From NCBI RefSeq assembly GCF_009695605.1, contig NZ_VUNQ01000001.1:1-64000 (forward strand): 64,000 bases of DNA, written 5' to 3'. Of this stretch, positions 17,071 through 26,230 are shown piece by piece. The notes under the pieces are model-generated. The model did not search any database and had not been told where the DNA came from. It worked only from the letters and a program-made list of their open reading frames with translations. The translations under genes were made by a program, and so were the position numbers. Numbering within the stretch: position 1 is the stretch's first letter; each line of letters begins with the position of its first letter. Source of the DNA: Tissierella pigra (GTDB lineage: Bacteria; Bacillota; Clostridia; Tissierellales; Tissierellaceae).

Positions 17071-17691
17071 TTGAAAAGACCATTACTTATAGGAATCACT
17101 GGAGGGACAGGCTCTGGAAAATCTACTGTGTCCAAGGAGATATTTAAATCTATCCACGAAAAGAAAATTGCCATAATAGAACAAGATTCTTACTATAAGG
17201 ATCAATCTCACTTAACCTTTGAAGAAAGAGTAAATACAAATTACGATCATCCTTTTGCTTTTGACAATCAACTACTTATCAAGCAATTAAAAGATTTATT
17301 AAACAATAAGGCTATTGAAAAACCTATTTATGATTTCGAGAGACATACAAGAAAAAAAGAAACTGAAATAGTAGAACCAAAGGATATAATTATCTTAGAG
17401 GGTATTTTAATACTATCTGAAGAAGAGATAAGAAATCTTTTGGATATTAAAATTTTTGTAGATACAGACTCAGATGTACGAGTTATTAGAAGAATATTAA
17501 GGGATATTAAAGATAGAGGACGTACTTTAGATTCAGTAATTCTGCAATATATGGAGACAGTAAGACCAGCTCACTTACAGTTTATAGAACCAACTAAAAG
17601 ATATGCCGATATTATAATACCAGAAGGTGGGTACAATAAAGTTGCTATAGATATAATAGTGGGAAAAATTGAATCCATATTAAATAATTAA
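17071..17691 (+). CDS. udk: Uridine kinase
   Basis: 206 aa. Walker [15 protein letters not shown] at residues 8-21, substrate-binding [20 protein letters not shown], and [11 protein letters not shown]. These are hallmarks of Udk, which phosphorylates uridine and cytidine in pyrimidine salvage. TTG start behind AAGGAGG. Last gene of the mltG operon; followed by a terminator hairpin that also carries the next gene's ribosome site. Confidence 0.95.
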   Translation: MKRPLLIGITGGTGSGKSTVSKEIFKSIHEKKIAIIEQDSYYKDQSHLTFEERVNTNYDHPFAFDNQLLIKQLKDLLNNKAIEKPIYDFERHTRKKETEIVEPKDIIILEGILILSEEEIRNLLDIKIFVDTDSDVRVIRRILRDIKDRGRTLDSVILQYMETVRPAHLQFIEPTKRYADIIIPEGGYNKVAIDIIVGKIESILNN

Positions 17692-17696
17692 TAAAT

Positions 17697-17739
17697 AATC
17701 TTCCTAAAAGTGGAAACACTATTTTAGGGAGGTTTTTTT
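17697..17739 (+). terminator. Terminator hairpin whose 3' arm contains the next gene's Shine-Dalgarno
   Basis: AATCTTCCTAAAA-GTG, GAAA loop, CACTATTTTAGGGAGGTT, then TTTTT. It has a 2-base bulge (TA) in the 3' arm and G-T pairs. The GGGAGG ribosome site (17727-17732) of the penicillin-binding protein gene lies in the 3' arm and the T-run runs into its ATG at 17740. Termination and occlusion of the ribosome site are therefore tied together. Confidence 0.75.
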
Positions 17740-19392
17740 ATGGCTAGGGAAATTAGAAATATGATTAGTTCAAGAGTAAAAGGTTTTTATTTTATTTCAT
17801 TTATAATATTTTTAGGGCTTATAGGACGACTATATTACATTCAGGTATATGATAATGAAGAGCTTAAATTTCAAAGCTTAAAACAAAGAAGCACAGAGAT
17901 AAGCCTAATATCTAAAAGAGGAACTATTTATGATAGAAATGGCATTCCTATAACCAATAGAGAGAGTACCAAAACATTAGTAGCACCCAGAGAGGAAATT
18001 AAAAGCAACAAAGAAATATATGAAAAAGTAAGGAAAAATACCTTATTATCCTTAATGGAAATAGAAGAAATATTGAATAGTAAAAACAAGTTGATTCAAA
18101 TTCCTTTGAAAAGAGAAATAGATATATCAAATAATCATAATATGTTTATAGTAGATATTACAGATAGATATTCTAAAGATAATATATTATCCCATGTAAT
18201 TGGATACGTTAATAAAGCAGAAAATAGAGGAGAGTCTGGTATAGAAAAGGTATATGATGAGTTTTTAAATAAAAATAATAAAGAATCTTTATTTGTAGAA
18301 TACGATAAATTTAGATCTCTAATATTAGGTGGTTCTCACTATGCAGATAATGCTATATCTTCAGAAGAGCCTTCAGCAGTAAGATTGACTATAGATTATA
18401 ATATTCAAAAGAAATTGGAAGAAATATTAGAATCAAGTTCCATAAAGGGATCTGTAATAGTGGCAGATGCTAAAACTTCTGAAATATTAGCAATGGGAAG
18501 TCGACCAAATTTCAACCCAAACTATATGGAAGAGTATTTCTCCAGAGATGATATGGCTTTATATAATAAGGCAATTCAAGTATCTTATCCCCCAGGGTCT
18601 ATTTTTAAAATAGTAGTATTATTGGCAGCTTTAGAAGAAGATCCTAACTTTATAAACAGAGAATTTTATTGTAACGGACGTGAAGAGTTAGGTAAATTGG
18701 TTATAAATTGTAATAATCTTGGAGGTCATGGAAATATATCATTGAAGGATGGATTTGCAAAATCATGTAATTCAGTTTTTATTCAAATAGGAAAGAAAAT
18801 TGGTGCTAAAAAAATCATGGATATGGCAAAAACTTTGGGATTTGGTGAAAAGGTGGGAATAGGACTTATAGAAGAGGTAAAAGGAATACTACCAGAAGGA
18901 GAAGAATTACTAGGTCCAGTTATAGGGAATATTTCCATAGGCCAAGGCAAGATAGAAACCACACCTTTACAGATTACTAATATGATGGCAACTATTGCCA
19001 ATAATGGACTTCAAAAGGATATGACTATAATTCAAGGTGTAACAAATAAAGATGGTAGAATTATAAAGGCATATAATACCATAGACGATTTAAAAATAAT
19101 AAGTAGTAAATCATCTAAGACAGTTAAAACTCTGTTAGAAGAAGTAGTAAATACAGGTACAGCAAAAAATATTGATTCAGAATACTTAGGTGGTGTAGCA
19201 GGTAAAACTGGTTCAGCAGAAGGAACCCTAAATGGTAAAGCTACTATATATGGTTGGTTTTCAGGATATTTTCCTACAGATAATCCAGAGTATATAATTA
19301 CTGTATTAGTAGAAGAAGCCAATTCAGGTTCTAAATCTGCATTGCCCATATTTGAAAAGATTTCTAAAGAGATTGTAGATCTAAATAGATAG
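17740..19392 (+). CDS. Class B penicillin-binding protein (peptidoglycan transpeptidase)
   Basis: 550 aa. Membrane anchor at residues 15-33, then a dimerisation/pedestal region starting RGTIYDRNGIPI, then the transpeptidase domain. Active-site motifs: SIFK with Ser at about 287 (SYPPGSIFK), SCN at about 342, and KTG at about 489 (AGKTGSAEG). There is no PASTA domain, unlike SpoVD and PBP2x. It cross-links peptidoglycan with a SEDS partner that is not encoded here. Placement right before sigK suggests, but does not prove, a sporulation or division role. Confidence 0.9.
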   Translation: MAREIRNMISSRVKGFYFISFIIFLGLIGRLYYIQVYDNEELKFQSLKQRSTEISLISKRGTIYDRNGIPITNRESTKTLVAPREEIKSNKEIYEKVRKNTLLSLMEIEEILNSKNKLIQIPLKREIDISNNHNMFIVDITDRYSKDNILSHVIGYVNKAENRGESGIEKVYDEFLNKNNKESLFVEYDKFRSLILGGSHYADNAISSEEPSAVRLTIDYNIQKKLEEILESSSIKGSVIVADAKTSEILAMGSRPNFNPNYMEEYFSRDDMALYNKAIQVSYPPGSIFKIVVLLAALEEDPNFINREFYCNGREELGKLVINCNNLGGHGNISLKDGFAKSCNSVFIQIGKKIGAKKIMDMAKTLGFGEKVGIGLIEEVKGILPEGEELLGPVIGNISIGQGKIETTPLQITNMMATIANNGLQKDMTIIQGVTNKDGRIIKAYNTIDDLKIISSKSSKTVKTLLEEVVNTGTAKNIDSEYLGGVAGKTGSAEGTLNGKATIYGWFSGYFPTDNPEYIITVLVEEANSGSKSALPIFEKISKEIVDLNR

Positions 19393-19451
19393 GACTAGCA
19401 AGAAATTATACTTCCAATCATATAATTATATATGAAATGGGGGTGTAATAA

Positions 19452-20153
19452 GTGAAAAATTGGATTCTATTAATTCTTAGCATAATATCAAAACCCTTTG
19501 TAATACTTTGTGGATATATGATTAATTCCAATTCTTTTCCAAAGCCATTATCTAGAGAAGAAGAGGAAAAATATTTAGATCTTTATGCTAAAGGTGATGA
19601 GAATGCAAGAAATATATTAATAGAAAGAAATTTAAGATTGGTAGCACATATAGTGAAAAAATACAATAATACTGGAAAGGATACAGAGGATCTAATTTCA
19701 ATTGGTACTATAGGTTTAATAAAAGGAATATCAACCTACGATCCATCGAAAGGTGTACGATTAGCTACATATTCTGCCAGATGTATCGAAAATGAAATAT
19801 TAATGACCATAAGATCAACTAAAAAAACAAAGGCAGAAATATCTATGCATGGTCCAATAGGTACAGATAAAGAAGGAAATGAAATTAATCTATTAGACAT
19901 TCTTGGTTCAGATCCTGATGAAATATTAGATGAAGTACATTTAAAACTACAAGTTAAAAAATTATATAAAGCCATAAATGAAGTTTTAAAAGATAGAGAA
20001 AAGGCAATTATAGAACTAAGATATGGTTTAATAGATGGTGTATGTAAGACACAAAGAGAAATTGCAGTAATATTAGGAATATCTAGATCCTATGTATCAA
20101 GAATCGAAACAAGAGCTTTAAATAAATTGAATAAAGCTTTAGTAGATAAATAA
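19452..20153 (+). CDS. sigK: RNA polymerase sporulation sigma factor SigK, uninterrupted, with pro-sequence
   Basis: 233 aa, GTG start behind GGGGGTG. The hydrophobic N-terminus ([20 protein letters not shown]) is the membrane-bound pro-sequence removed by SpoIVFB in Bacillus. Region 2 follows: [28 protein letters not shown] and [14 protein letters not shown]. Region 4 has the [23 protein letters not shown]. Directs late mother-cell transcription. The gene is one piece, with no skin-type insertion. A CATATAAT at 19419-19426 resembles a sigma-E -10 box, but no good -35 box is present. Confidence 0.95.
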   Translation: MKNWILLILSIISKPFVILCGYMINSNSFPKPLSREEEEKYLDLYAKGDENARNILIERNLRLVAHIVKKYNNTGKDTEDLISIGTIGLIKGISTYDPSKGVRLATYSARCIENEILMTIRSTKKTKAEISMHGPIGTDKEGNEINLLDILGSDPDEILDEVHLKLQVKKLYKAINEVLKDREKAIIELRYGLIDGVCKTQREIAVILGISRSYVSRIETRALNKLNKALVDK

Positions 20154-20187
20154 ATTAATCCAGGTAATTTTATGCCTGGATTAATTT
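20152..20187. terminator. Bidirectional terminator between sigK and the convergent lipoprotein gene
   Basis: AAATTAATCCAGG, a 10-base loop, and a perfect 13-base complement, with T-rich flanks on both sides. It separates the convergent sigK (plus) and the lipoprotein gene (minus). Confidence 0.88.
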
Positions 20188-20196
20188 ATTATCTTG

Positions 20197-20865
20197 TTAT
20201 CTTACAGGAGCAGTTATTCTGTTAATTATATCTTTTATTTCATTAGTAAAACCAGTTATAGGGTGTCCATTGTCATAAATATCTGTACTCATAGTTCTTA
20301 TTCTACCATAAAGAATAGGGTCAGATGTTACAGATACAGTTTTTATATTTTTATCAGCTACTTTAACAGCAGCTTCTACTTTTTGCCTTAAATTATTACT
20401 TATAGCATTGGTAGCACTGTTACTTACATCACAGCCGACTATAGCAGTGTTATCATGTATTATTACAGAAGCATCATTTACTTCTGGTAATGCAGCTACT
20501 CTTTTAGCTATAGCATTAGCTCTACTGGACATATTATTAGTATTTGTATCTGTTATCATAGTTTGATTTCTTAAACTATCATAATTCATTGGAGTATTAG
20601 CAAGATTGTTATTATTTAAACCAGTATTGTTTCTTACCATACCATTACTTAAGTTGTTATTTCTAACTACACCATCATTTACATTAGTATTTAATCTACC
20701 TTTAGTGTTTAATCCAGTGTTATCCATCCAACGATTATTAACATTTCCATTTAATCTAGCTTGGGTAGACATGTTTCTATAATTTGTATTCTTAGCACCA
20801 CAACCAGCTACTGTTATTGCTATAATTAAACTTAATCCTAATAATTTGAATTTATTATTTTTCAA
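20197..20865 (-). CDS. YhcN/YlaJ-family sporulation lipoprotein
   Basis: 222 aa if started at the TTG at 20865, which is 9 bases after AGGAGG; an ATG at 20871 is only 3 bases from it. A lipoprotein signal peptide ends in the lipobox VAGC. A 100-residue linker is very rich in Asn and short repeats (NTGLN, NNNLS, VRNNTGL). A C-terminal YhcN domain has ANAIAKRVAALPEVNDASVIIHDNTAIVGCDV. Family members are spore-coat or spore-membrane lipoproteins. The only complete gene on the minus strand. Confidence 0.88.
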   Translation of the reverse strand: MKNNKFKLLGLSLIIAITVAGCGAKNTNYRNMSTQARLNGNVNNRWMDNTGLNTKGRLNTNVNDGVVRNNNLSNGMVRNNTGLNNNNLANTPMNYDSLRNQTMITDTNTNNMSSRANAIAKRVAALPEVNDASVIIHDNTAIVGCDVSNSATNAISNNLRQKVEAAVKVADKNIKTVSVTSDPILYGRIRTMSTDIYDNGHPITGFTNEIKDIINRITAPVR

Positions 20866-21019
20866 ATTCATCCACCTCCTAAGAATAGTTTGAACCATAA
20901 ACAAATTTTTATTTAGGCTAGTTTTTATACAATTTGTAAAATGTCACCATAATTAGATATTAGTACTTTTTTTACTGAATAAACAGACAATTAAAGTAGA
21001 ACAAAGGAAAAAACTATGA

Positions 21020-21025
21020 TATAAT
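21020..21025 (+). promoter_or_regulatory. Candidate -10 box upstream of aroE
   Basis: TATAAT at 21020-21025, preceded by TG one base upstream and 25 bases before the aroE start. The best-spaced -35 (TAGAAC, 20997-21002) is poor. It could start an aroE-pilB-pilT-pilC transcript. Confidence 0.5.
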
Positions 21026-21049
21026 AAATCAAATTAATAGGAGGCGAAT

Positions 21050-21907
21050 ATGGAAATCACTTATAATACCAAATTATATTCACTAATAGGAAATCCAATT
21101 GATAAATCTTTATCTCCCATCATACACAATAATATTTTTAAAAATTTAAAACAAAATAATATATATTTAGCTTTTAACATAAATCAGGAAAATTTAAAAT
21201 CTACAATCGAGGGATTTAAAGCTATGAATGTTGGAGGGTTCAATGTAACTATTCCTTATAAAAAATCAATTATTAAATATTTAGATGATTTATCTACTGA
21301 AGCTAAAATAATAGGGGCTATTAATACTGTAAAAAATAAAAATGGAAAGTTTATAGGATATAATACAGACGGAGAAGGATTTCTACAAACTTTTTATAAT
21401 AACAATATATCTATAAAAGATAAAAACTGTTTGATTTTAGGTGCAGGCGGTGCAGCCTATGGTATAGGAAGCACACTGGCTATGCATAAAGTAAAGAGTA
21501 TATATATTGCAAATAGAACTTTAGAAAGTGCTATTAAATTGGAAAAAAATATAAAAAATATAGATAAGAGTATTTTCACACAAATATTTGACCTAAACCT
21601 ACAAGGTTTACATAAAGAAAATATTCATATTATTATTAATACCACAAATATTGGAATGTATCCTTTAGAAAATATGGCGCCAGTGGAATTAAATGGATTT
21701 TCTAAAAATACTATAGTCTATGACATAATATATAAGCCTAAAGAAACTAAACTAATAAAAGAAGCTGAAAGTAAGGGAATGATAACCTTTAATGGTTTAT
21801 CTATGCTCTTAAATCAAGCTATACTAAGTCAGAAAATTTGGAGTAACGGAAATTTAGAAATAGGACATAAAGAATTAGAAGAAATAGAAAAAAAATTAAA
21901 TATATAA
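21050..21907 (+). CDS. aroE: Shikimate dehydrogenase
   Basis: 285 aa. N-terminal substrate domain with SLSPIIHNNIF and the shikimate-binding FNVTIPYKK (Lys), then GAINTV and YNTDGEGF. The NADP-binding Rossmann motif is GAGGAAYGIG. Catalyses NADPH reduction of 3-dehydroshikimate in the chorismate pathway. aroK and aroQ lie 16 kb downstream on the far side of the pilus genes. Followed 17 bases later by pilB. Confidence 0.94.
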   Translation: MEITYNTKLYSLIGNPIDKSLSPIIHNNIFKNLKQNNIYLAFNINQENLKSTIEGFKAMNVGGFNVTIPYKKSIIKYLDDLSTEAKIIGAINTVKNKNGKFIGYNTDGEGFLQTFYNNNISIKDKNCLILGAGGAAYGIGSTLAMHKVKSIYIANRTLESAIKLEKNIKNIDKSIFTQIFDLNLQGLHKENIHIIINTTNIGMYPLENMAPVELNGFSKNTIVYDIIYKPKETKLIKEAESKGMITFNGLSMLLNQAILSQKIWSNGNLEIGHKELEEIEKKLNI

Positions 21908-21924
21908 AATCCAAAGGTGATAAA

Positions 21925-23607
21925 ATGGTAAAAAAAAGATTAAAGCTGGGCGAACTTTTACTATACTCTGGAAAAATAACTGAAAAACAATTGAAAGACT
22001 CCTTAGATATTCAAAATAAGTCAGGAAAAAAGTTAGGAGAAATTCTAGTAGAGGAAAAGTTTATTACAGAAGATGAAATTATTGAAATATTAGAATTTCA
22101 ATTGGGAATTCCTCATATAGATTTGAACAAATATGATATAAATAAATCAGTAGTTACATTAATCCCGGAATCTGTAGTAAGGAGATATGAGCTTATAGCA
22201 ATAGATAAAAAGGATAATACAATAATAGTAGCCATGGTAGATCCATTAAATATATTTGCATTAGACGATGTAAAGATCTTTGTGAAATCAGAGATTCAAC
22301 CAGTTATATCCACTAGAGATAACATTTTAAAAGCAATAGATAGGTTTTATAGTAAAGAGTCTACGAAAAAAGTGGTTGAAGAATTTGAAGAAAGTTTTCT
22401 ACCTATTAATACAGATGATTTGGAGGATTCAGAACTATTAGAGGTAACTGCTGCACCAATAGTCAGACTTTTAAACTCACTTATTGAACAAGCAGTGAGA
22501 GAAAAAGCAAGTGATATACATATAGAACCCTATGCCAATGATGTAAGGGTAAGATTTCGGATAGATGGAGATTTAAGAGAAATAACTACATTGAATAAAA
22601 CTAGTCATTCAGGAATAATTACAAGAATAAAGATTATTGGAAAAATGAATATAGCAGAAAAAAGAATACCTCAAGATGGTAGAGTAGAGGCTAAAATAAA
22701 TGGAAAAGAAATAGATATGAGAATATCTACATTGCCTACAGTATATGGAGAAAAAATTGTAATTAGGCTTCTTGATAGAACCAATTTTATGTTTACAAAG
22801 GAAAATATAGGATTTAGTAAAAGAGATTTAGAAATTTTTGATAAGATACTAACTCAACCATATGGAATGATTTTAGTTACAGGACCGACTGGTAGTGGCA
22901 AGACTACGACTCTATATACAATATTACAACAGTTAAATAAAATAGAAAAAAATATAATTACTATAGAGGACCCCGTAGAATATAAGCTAAGTGGCATAAA
23001 TCAAGTACAAATAAATCAAAAAACAGGTCTTACATTTGCATCAGGTCTTAGATCTGTTCTTAGACAAGACCCTGATATAGTAATGGTAGGAGAAATTAGA
23101 GATTCTGAAACAGCAGAAATAGCTATTAGGGCTGCAATTACAGGACATCTTGTACTTTCTACACTACATACTAATGATAGTCCATCTACTATTTTAAGAC
23201 TGCTAGATATGGGAATAGAACCATATTTAGCATCATCAGCAATTATAGGTGTAGTATCTCAAAGACTAATTAAATTACTTTGTCCAAAGTGTAAAAGATC
23301 ATATGAGGCAAGTCATATAGAAAAAACAGTTTTAGGAGTAAATATGAATGAAAAGCTAATATTGAATGAAGCTGTAGGATGTAGTTCTTGTAACAATGGA
23401 TATAAAGGAAGAAGAGCAATACATGAATTGATGCCAGTAAATGAAGAAATCAGATATTTAATAGATAATAATACTAATATAGACGAATTGAGAAATAAAG
23501 CCATAGAAAATGGTATGGCTACACTTTTACAATCAGCAGCTAATTTAGTCATAAATGGCGATACTTCCTATGAAGAAGTACTAAGAGTAGGATTTACATT
23601 GGGATAG
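21925..23607 (+). CDS. pilB: Type IV pilus extension ATPase PilB with MshEN domain
   Basis: 560 aa. Residues 5-140 form an MshEN (T2SSE_N) domain with two tandem copies of the cyclic-di-GMP-binding-type motif: LGELLLYSGKITEKQL and LGEILVEEKFITEDEI, each followed by a helix ending in Q. The secretion ATPase core follows, with Walker A GPTGSGKTTT at about 320, the Asp and His boxes (ITIEDPVEY, LSTLHTNDSPST), and a zinc site CPKCKRS with CSSCNNGYKG. It powers pilus growth. First gene of a pilB-pilT-pilC set. Confidence 0.94.
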   Translation: MVKKRLKLGELLLYSGKITEKQLKDSLDIQNKSGKKLGEILVEEKFITEDEIIEILEFQLGIPHIDLNKYDINKSVVTLIPESVVRRYELIAIDKKDNTIIVAMVDPLNIFALDDVKIFVKSEIQPVISTRDNILKAIDRFYSKESTKKVVEEFEESFLPINTDDLEDSELLEVTAAPIVRLLNSLIEQAVREKASDIHIEPYANDVRVRFRIDGDLREITTLNKTSHSGIITRIKIIGKMNIAEKRIPQDGRVEAKINGKEIDMRISTLPTVYGEKIVIRLLDRTNFMFTKENIGFSKRDLEIFDKILTQPYGMILVTGPTGSGKTTTLYTILQQLNKIEKNIITIEDPVEYKLSGINQVQINQKTGLTFASGLRSVLRQDPDIVMVGEIRDSETAEIAIRAAITGHLVLSTLHTNDSPSTILRLLDMGIEPYLASSAIIGVVSQRLIKLLCPKCKRSYEASHIEKTVLGVNMNEKLILNEAVGCSSCNNGYKGRRAIHELMPVNEEIRYLIDNNTNIDELRNKAIENGMATLLQSAANLVINGDTSYEEVLRVGFTLG

Positions 23608-23620
23608 GAGAGATAATAAA

Positions 23621-24673
23621 ATGAACGTAGTAGAATTAGTAAATATAGCAACAGAAAAAAAAGCATCGGATATTCATATAACAGTTGGTACTCCACCTGT
23701 TTTAAGGATCAATGGAGAATTATTAGTCCTTGAAGGTGAAAAATTGATGCCACAAGATACCAAAGCCTTAGTTTATGAAACTTTAGATGAAAGGACAATA
23801 GAGGAATTAGAAGAAAATGGAGAAGTAGACACATCTTTTTCCAGTCCGGGAGTAGGACGATATAGAGTGAACGCATATAAGCAAAGAGGCTCTTATGGTA
23901 TGGCACTTAGGATAATTCCTTTAGAGGTTCCTACCATTGACGAACTGGGACTTCCAGGTGTAGTCAAAGATTTAGCTAGACTTCCTCGTGGACTTATTTT
24001 AGTTACAGGACCTACAGGAAGTGGAAAGTCAACAACCTTAGCTTCTATGATAGATTTAATCAATAAAGAAAAAAAATGTCATATACTAACATTGGAAGAC
24101 CCAATAGAATATCTTCATAAACACAATAAAAGTATAGTAAATCAGAGGGAAATAGGAATAGACTCTAACTCCTTTGCCAACAGCCTAAGAGCTGCACTTC
24201 GTCAAGACCCTGATGTTATACTAGTGGGAGAAATGAGAGATTTAGAGACTATATCCATAGCCATTACAGCAGCGGAAACAGGACATTTAGTATTGTCCAC
24301 TTTACACACAATAGGTTCTGCTAAAACCATAGATAGGATAATAGATGTATTTCCTCCTCACCAGCAGCAACAAGTGAGGGTACAGTTTGCATCAGTAGTT
24401 CAAGCTATAATATCACAACAACTACTGCCTAAGGCAGACGGTAGTGGTAGAACAGCTGCTTTTGAAGTCATGGTAGCAACCTCTGCCATAAGAAACTTAA
24501 TTAGAGAGGAAAAAATACATCAAATAGATACAGCAATCCAAACGGGAGCAAAATTTCAAATGCAAACCATGGATAATTCTTTATTAGATTTATATAAGAA
24601 AGGATTAATAACTAAGGAAATAGCTTTGATGCAGGCCATTAATCAAGATAATATTAAAAAATATATTATTTAG
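23621..24673 (+). CDS. pilT: Type IV pilus retraction ATPase PilT
   Basis: 350 aa. Walker A GPTGSGKSTT at about residue 130, LEDPIEYLH, RQDPDVILVGEMRD, LSTLHTIGSAKT. The C-terminal AIRNLIREEKIHQI block at about 290 is the PilT signature that separates retraction ATPases from PilB and GspE. Its presence implies retractable pili and twitching or DNA-uptake-type motion, unlike a ComG-only competence system. Lies 13 bases after pilB. Confidence 0.95.
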   Translation: MNVVELVNIATEKKASDIHITVGTPPVLRINGELLVLEGEKLMPQDTKALVYETLDERTIEELEENGEVDTSFSSPGVGRYRVNAYKQRGSYGMALRIIPLEVPTIDELGLPGVVKDLARLPRGLILVTGPTGSGKSTTLASMIDLINKEKKCHILTLEDPIEYLHKHNKSIVNQREIGIDSNSFANSLRAALRQDPDVILVGEMRDLETISIAITAAETGHLVLSTLHTIGSAKTIDRIIDVFPPHQQQQVRVQFASVVQAIISQQLLPKADGSGRTAAFEVMVATSAIRNLIREEKIHQIDTAIQTGAKFQMQTMDNSLLDLYKKGLITKEIALMQAINQDNIKKYII

Positions 24674-24685
24674 GATGTGGTATCT

Positions 24686-25888
24686 ATGATATATAAATAT
24701 AAAGCAGTATCTCAAGATACAGGACAAATCGTAGAAGGGTTTTTTGAAGGGGAAGAAGAATCTGATGTGTTGGCTATGATAAAAGGTAATAATTATGTGC
24801 CTATATTTATTGAAAAAGATATAGAATTAGATGGGAAAATAGATTTATTCTCTAAAAAAGTAAAAAAGAGAGATTTAGCAGTATTTTGCAGGCAGTTTTA
24901 TACAATGTTAGATGCTGGAATAGGTATAATAAAATGTTTGGAAATATTGGAAAAACAATCTGAAAATAAAACCTTAGTAAAATCTTTAGGTGGAATTTAT
25001 GAGGATGTGCAAAAAGGATTTACATTATCAGAAAGCATGAGAAAACATAAAAAAATATTTCCTCCACTCCTTATAAATATGGTTCAAGCAGGAGAAGTAA
25101 GTGGAAATTTAGATACTATAATGGAAAGAATGGCAGTTCATTTTGAAAAGGAAAATAAATTGGAACAAAAAATTAAATCAGCCATGATATATCCAATAAT
25201 ACTTAGTATAGTATCTATAGCAGTAGTTATATTTTTACTTGTGGCAGTAATGCCTACATTTATAGGAATGTTTGAAAGTAGTGGAGAGGTCTTGCCAGTA
25301 CCTACACAGATACTATTGAATATAAGTAATTGGCTTACGGAGTTTTGGTATTTGTTCTTAGGAGTAGTAATTTTATCTATAACTGGATTTATGTTATATA
25401 AAGAAACTCCATCTGGAAAAACAACATTAGATAATATAAAGCTAAAGATACCAATAGTAAAGGATACTAATGTAAAAATAATAACATCTAGATTTACAAG
25501 AACATTGTCAACTCTTATGTCCAGTGGTATACCACTATTGGAGTCCATAGAAGTAGTAGGTAGAGTAGTGGGGAATAAAGTAGTAGAAAATAAATTGGAA
25601 AAATCCATAGAAGATATAAGAAAAGGAGTAACTTTGTCAAGAGCAGTAAATGAAATGAAACTATTTCCACCAATGGTAGATTCCATGATAAAAGTAGGTG
25701 AGGAATCTGGAGCCTTAGATGATATCTTATATAAGACAGCAGATTTCTATGATGATGAAGTAGAAGTAGCCTTACAAAGGATGACGACCTTAATGGAACC
25801 CATGATGTTAGTAATCATGGCTATAATAATAGGTTTTATAGTAATAGCTATGACGATGCCAATGTTTGACATGGTAAATACCATTTGA
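24686..25888 (+). CDS. pilC: Type IV pilus inner-membrane platform protein PilC
   Basis: 400 aa from the ATG at 24686; an in-frame GTG at 24677 is an alternative. Two T2SSF repeats, each with the cytoplasmic helical domain (FCRQFYTMLDAGIGIIKCLE and FTRTLSTLMSSGIPLLESIE). Three membrane segments: after residue 165, around 220 and near the C-terminus. It couples the ATPases to pilin extraction. Translationally close to pilT (12 bases). Confidence 0.94.
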   Translation: MIYKYKAVSQDTGQIVEGFFEGEEESDVLAMIKGNNYVPIFIEKDIELDGKIDLFSKKVKKRDLAVFCRQFYTMLDAGIGIIKCLEILEKQSENKTLVKSLGGIYEDVQKGFTLSESMRKHKKIFPPLLINMVQAGEVSGNLDTIMERMAVHFEKENKLEQKIKSAMIYPIILSIVSIAVVIFLLVAVMPTFIGMFESSGEVLPVPTQILLNISNWLTEFWYLFLGVVILSITGFMLYKETPSGKTTLDNIKLKIPIVKDTNVKIITSRFTRTLSTLMSSGIPLLESIEVVGRVVGNKVVENKLEKSIEDIRKGVTLSRAVNEMKLFPPMVDSMIKVGEESGALDDILYKTADFYDDEVEVALQRMTTLMEPMMLVIMAIIIGFIVIAMTMPMFDMVNTI

Positions 25889-25995
25889 TTCTAAATTAGG
25901 GGTATGATGTACTTATAAAGTAATAGAAGAATCTTATATTTCACCATAGAATGACATTATAAGAGAAAACAATAAAAAAATTAAATGAAATTAGC
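25889..25995 (+). other. Upstream part of the pilin leader region
   Basis: Gene-free AT-rich stretch between pilC and the riboswitch. It must hold the pilin operon promoter if that operon is separate. TATAAG at 25958-25963 is the only reasonable -10 box and has no well-spaced -35, so the pilin operon may also be read from upstream. Confidence 0.35.
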
Positions 25996-26090
25996 GAAAT
26001 CTCTGTATTTCCAGGGCAAAGCTAGGGAAACCTAGTGACGCAAAGCCTGAGTCTAAAGTTATCAAGAGATAATAATGATCGTTCGGCTGC
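25996..26090 (+). promoter_or_regulatory. Cyclic-di-GMP class I (GEMM-I) riboswitch
   Basis: The conserved core is complete: CAGGGCAAA at 26012-26020, a P2 hairpin CTAGG-GAAA-CCTAG with a GAAA tetraloop, TGACGCAAAGCC, GTCTAAAG, a variable P3 hairpin (TTATC-AAGA-GATAA), ATGATCG, and GGCTGC at the end. These are the signature elements of the GEMM-I aptamer, including the GNRA tetraloop and its receptor-side sequence. It is followed by an intrinsic terminator and then the pilin gene. Confidence 0.95.
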
Positions 26091-26127
26091 ATAAATTAAT
26101 AGTAATATTATTTATGCAGTTTTTTTG
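26087..26127 (+). terminator. Expression-platform terminator of the c-di-GMP riboswitch
   Basis: CTGCATAAAT (26087-26096), a 13-base loop, ATTTATGCAG (26110-26119), then a run of eight T. Its left arm begins inside the last conserved bases of the aptamer (GGCTGC), so folding of the aptamer and of the terminator compete. That geometry favours an ON switch, where ligand binding prevents termination; this is inference. Confidence 0.88.
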
Positions 26128-26230
26128 TATAAAAAGTTCATTATAATTATTAGTTGTGTCAAAGGTGGTGATTTAAAAAAGGAAGGGATCATATAAAATA
26201 CTAAAATTTAAAATTAAGGGGGAAAAGAAA

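Noticed and set aside
25138-25686. 182-codon minus-strand ORF inside pilC
   Set aside because: Reverse-frame shadow of a well-recognised platform protein.
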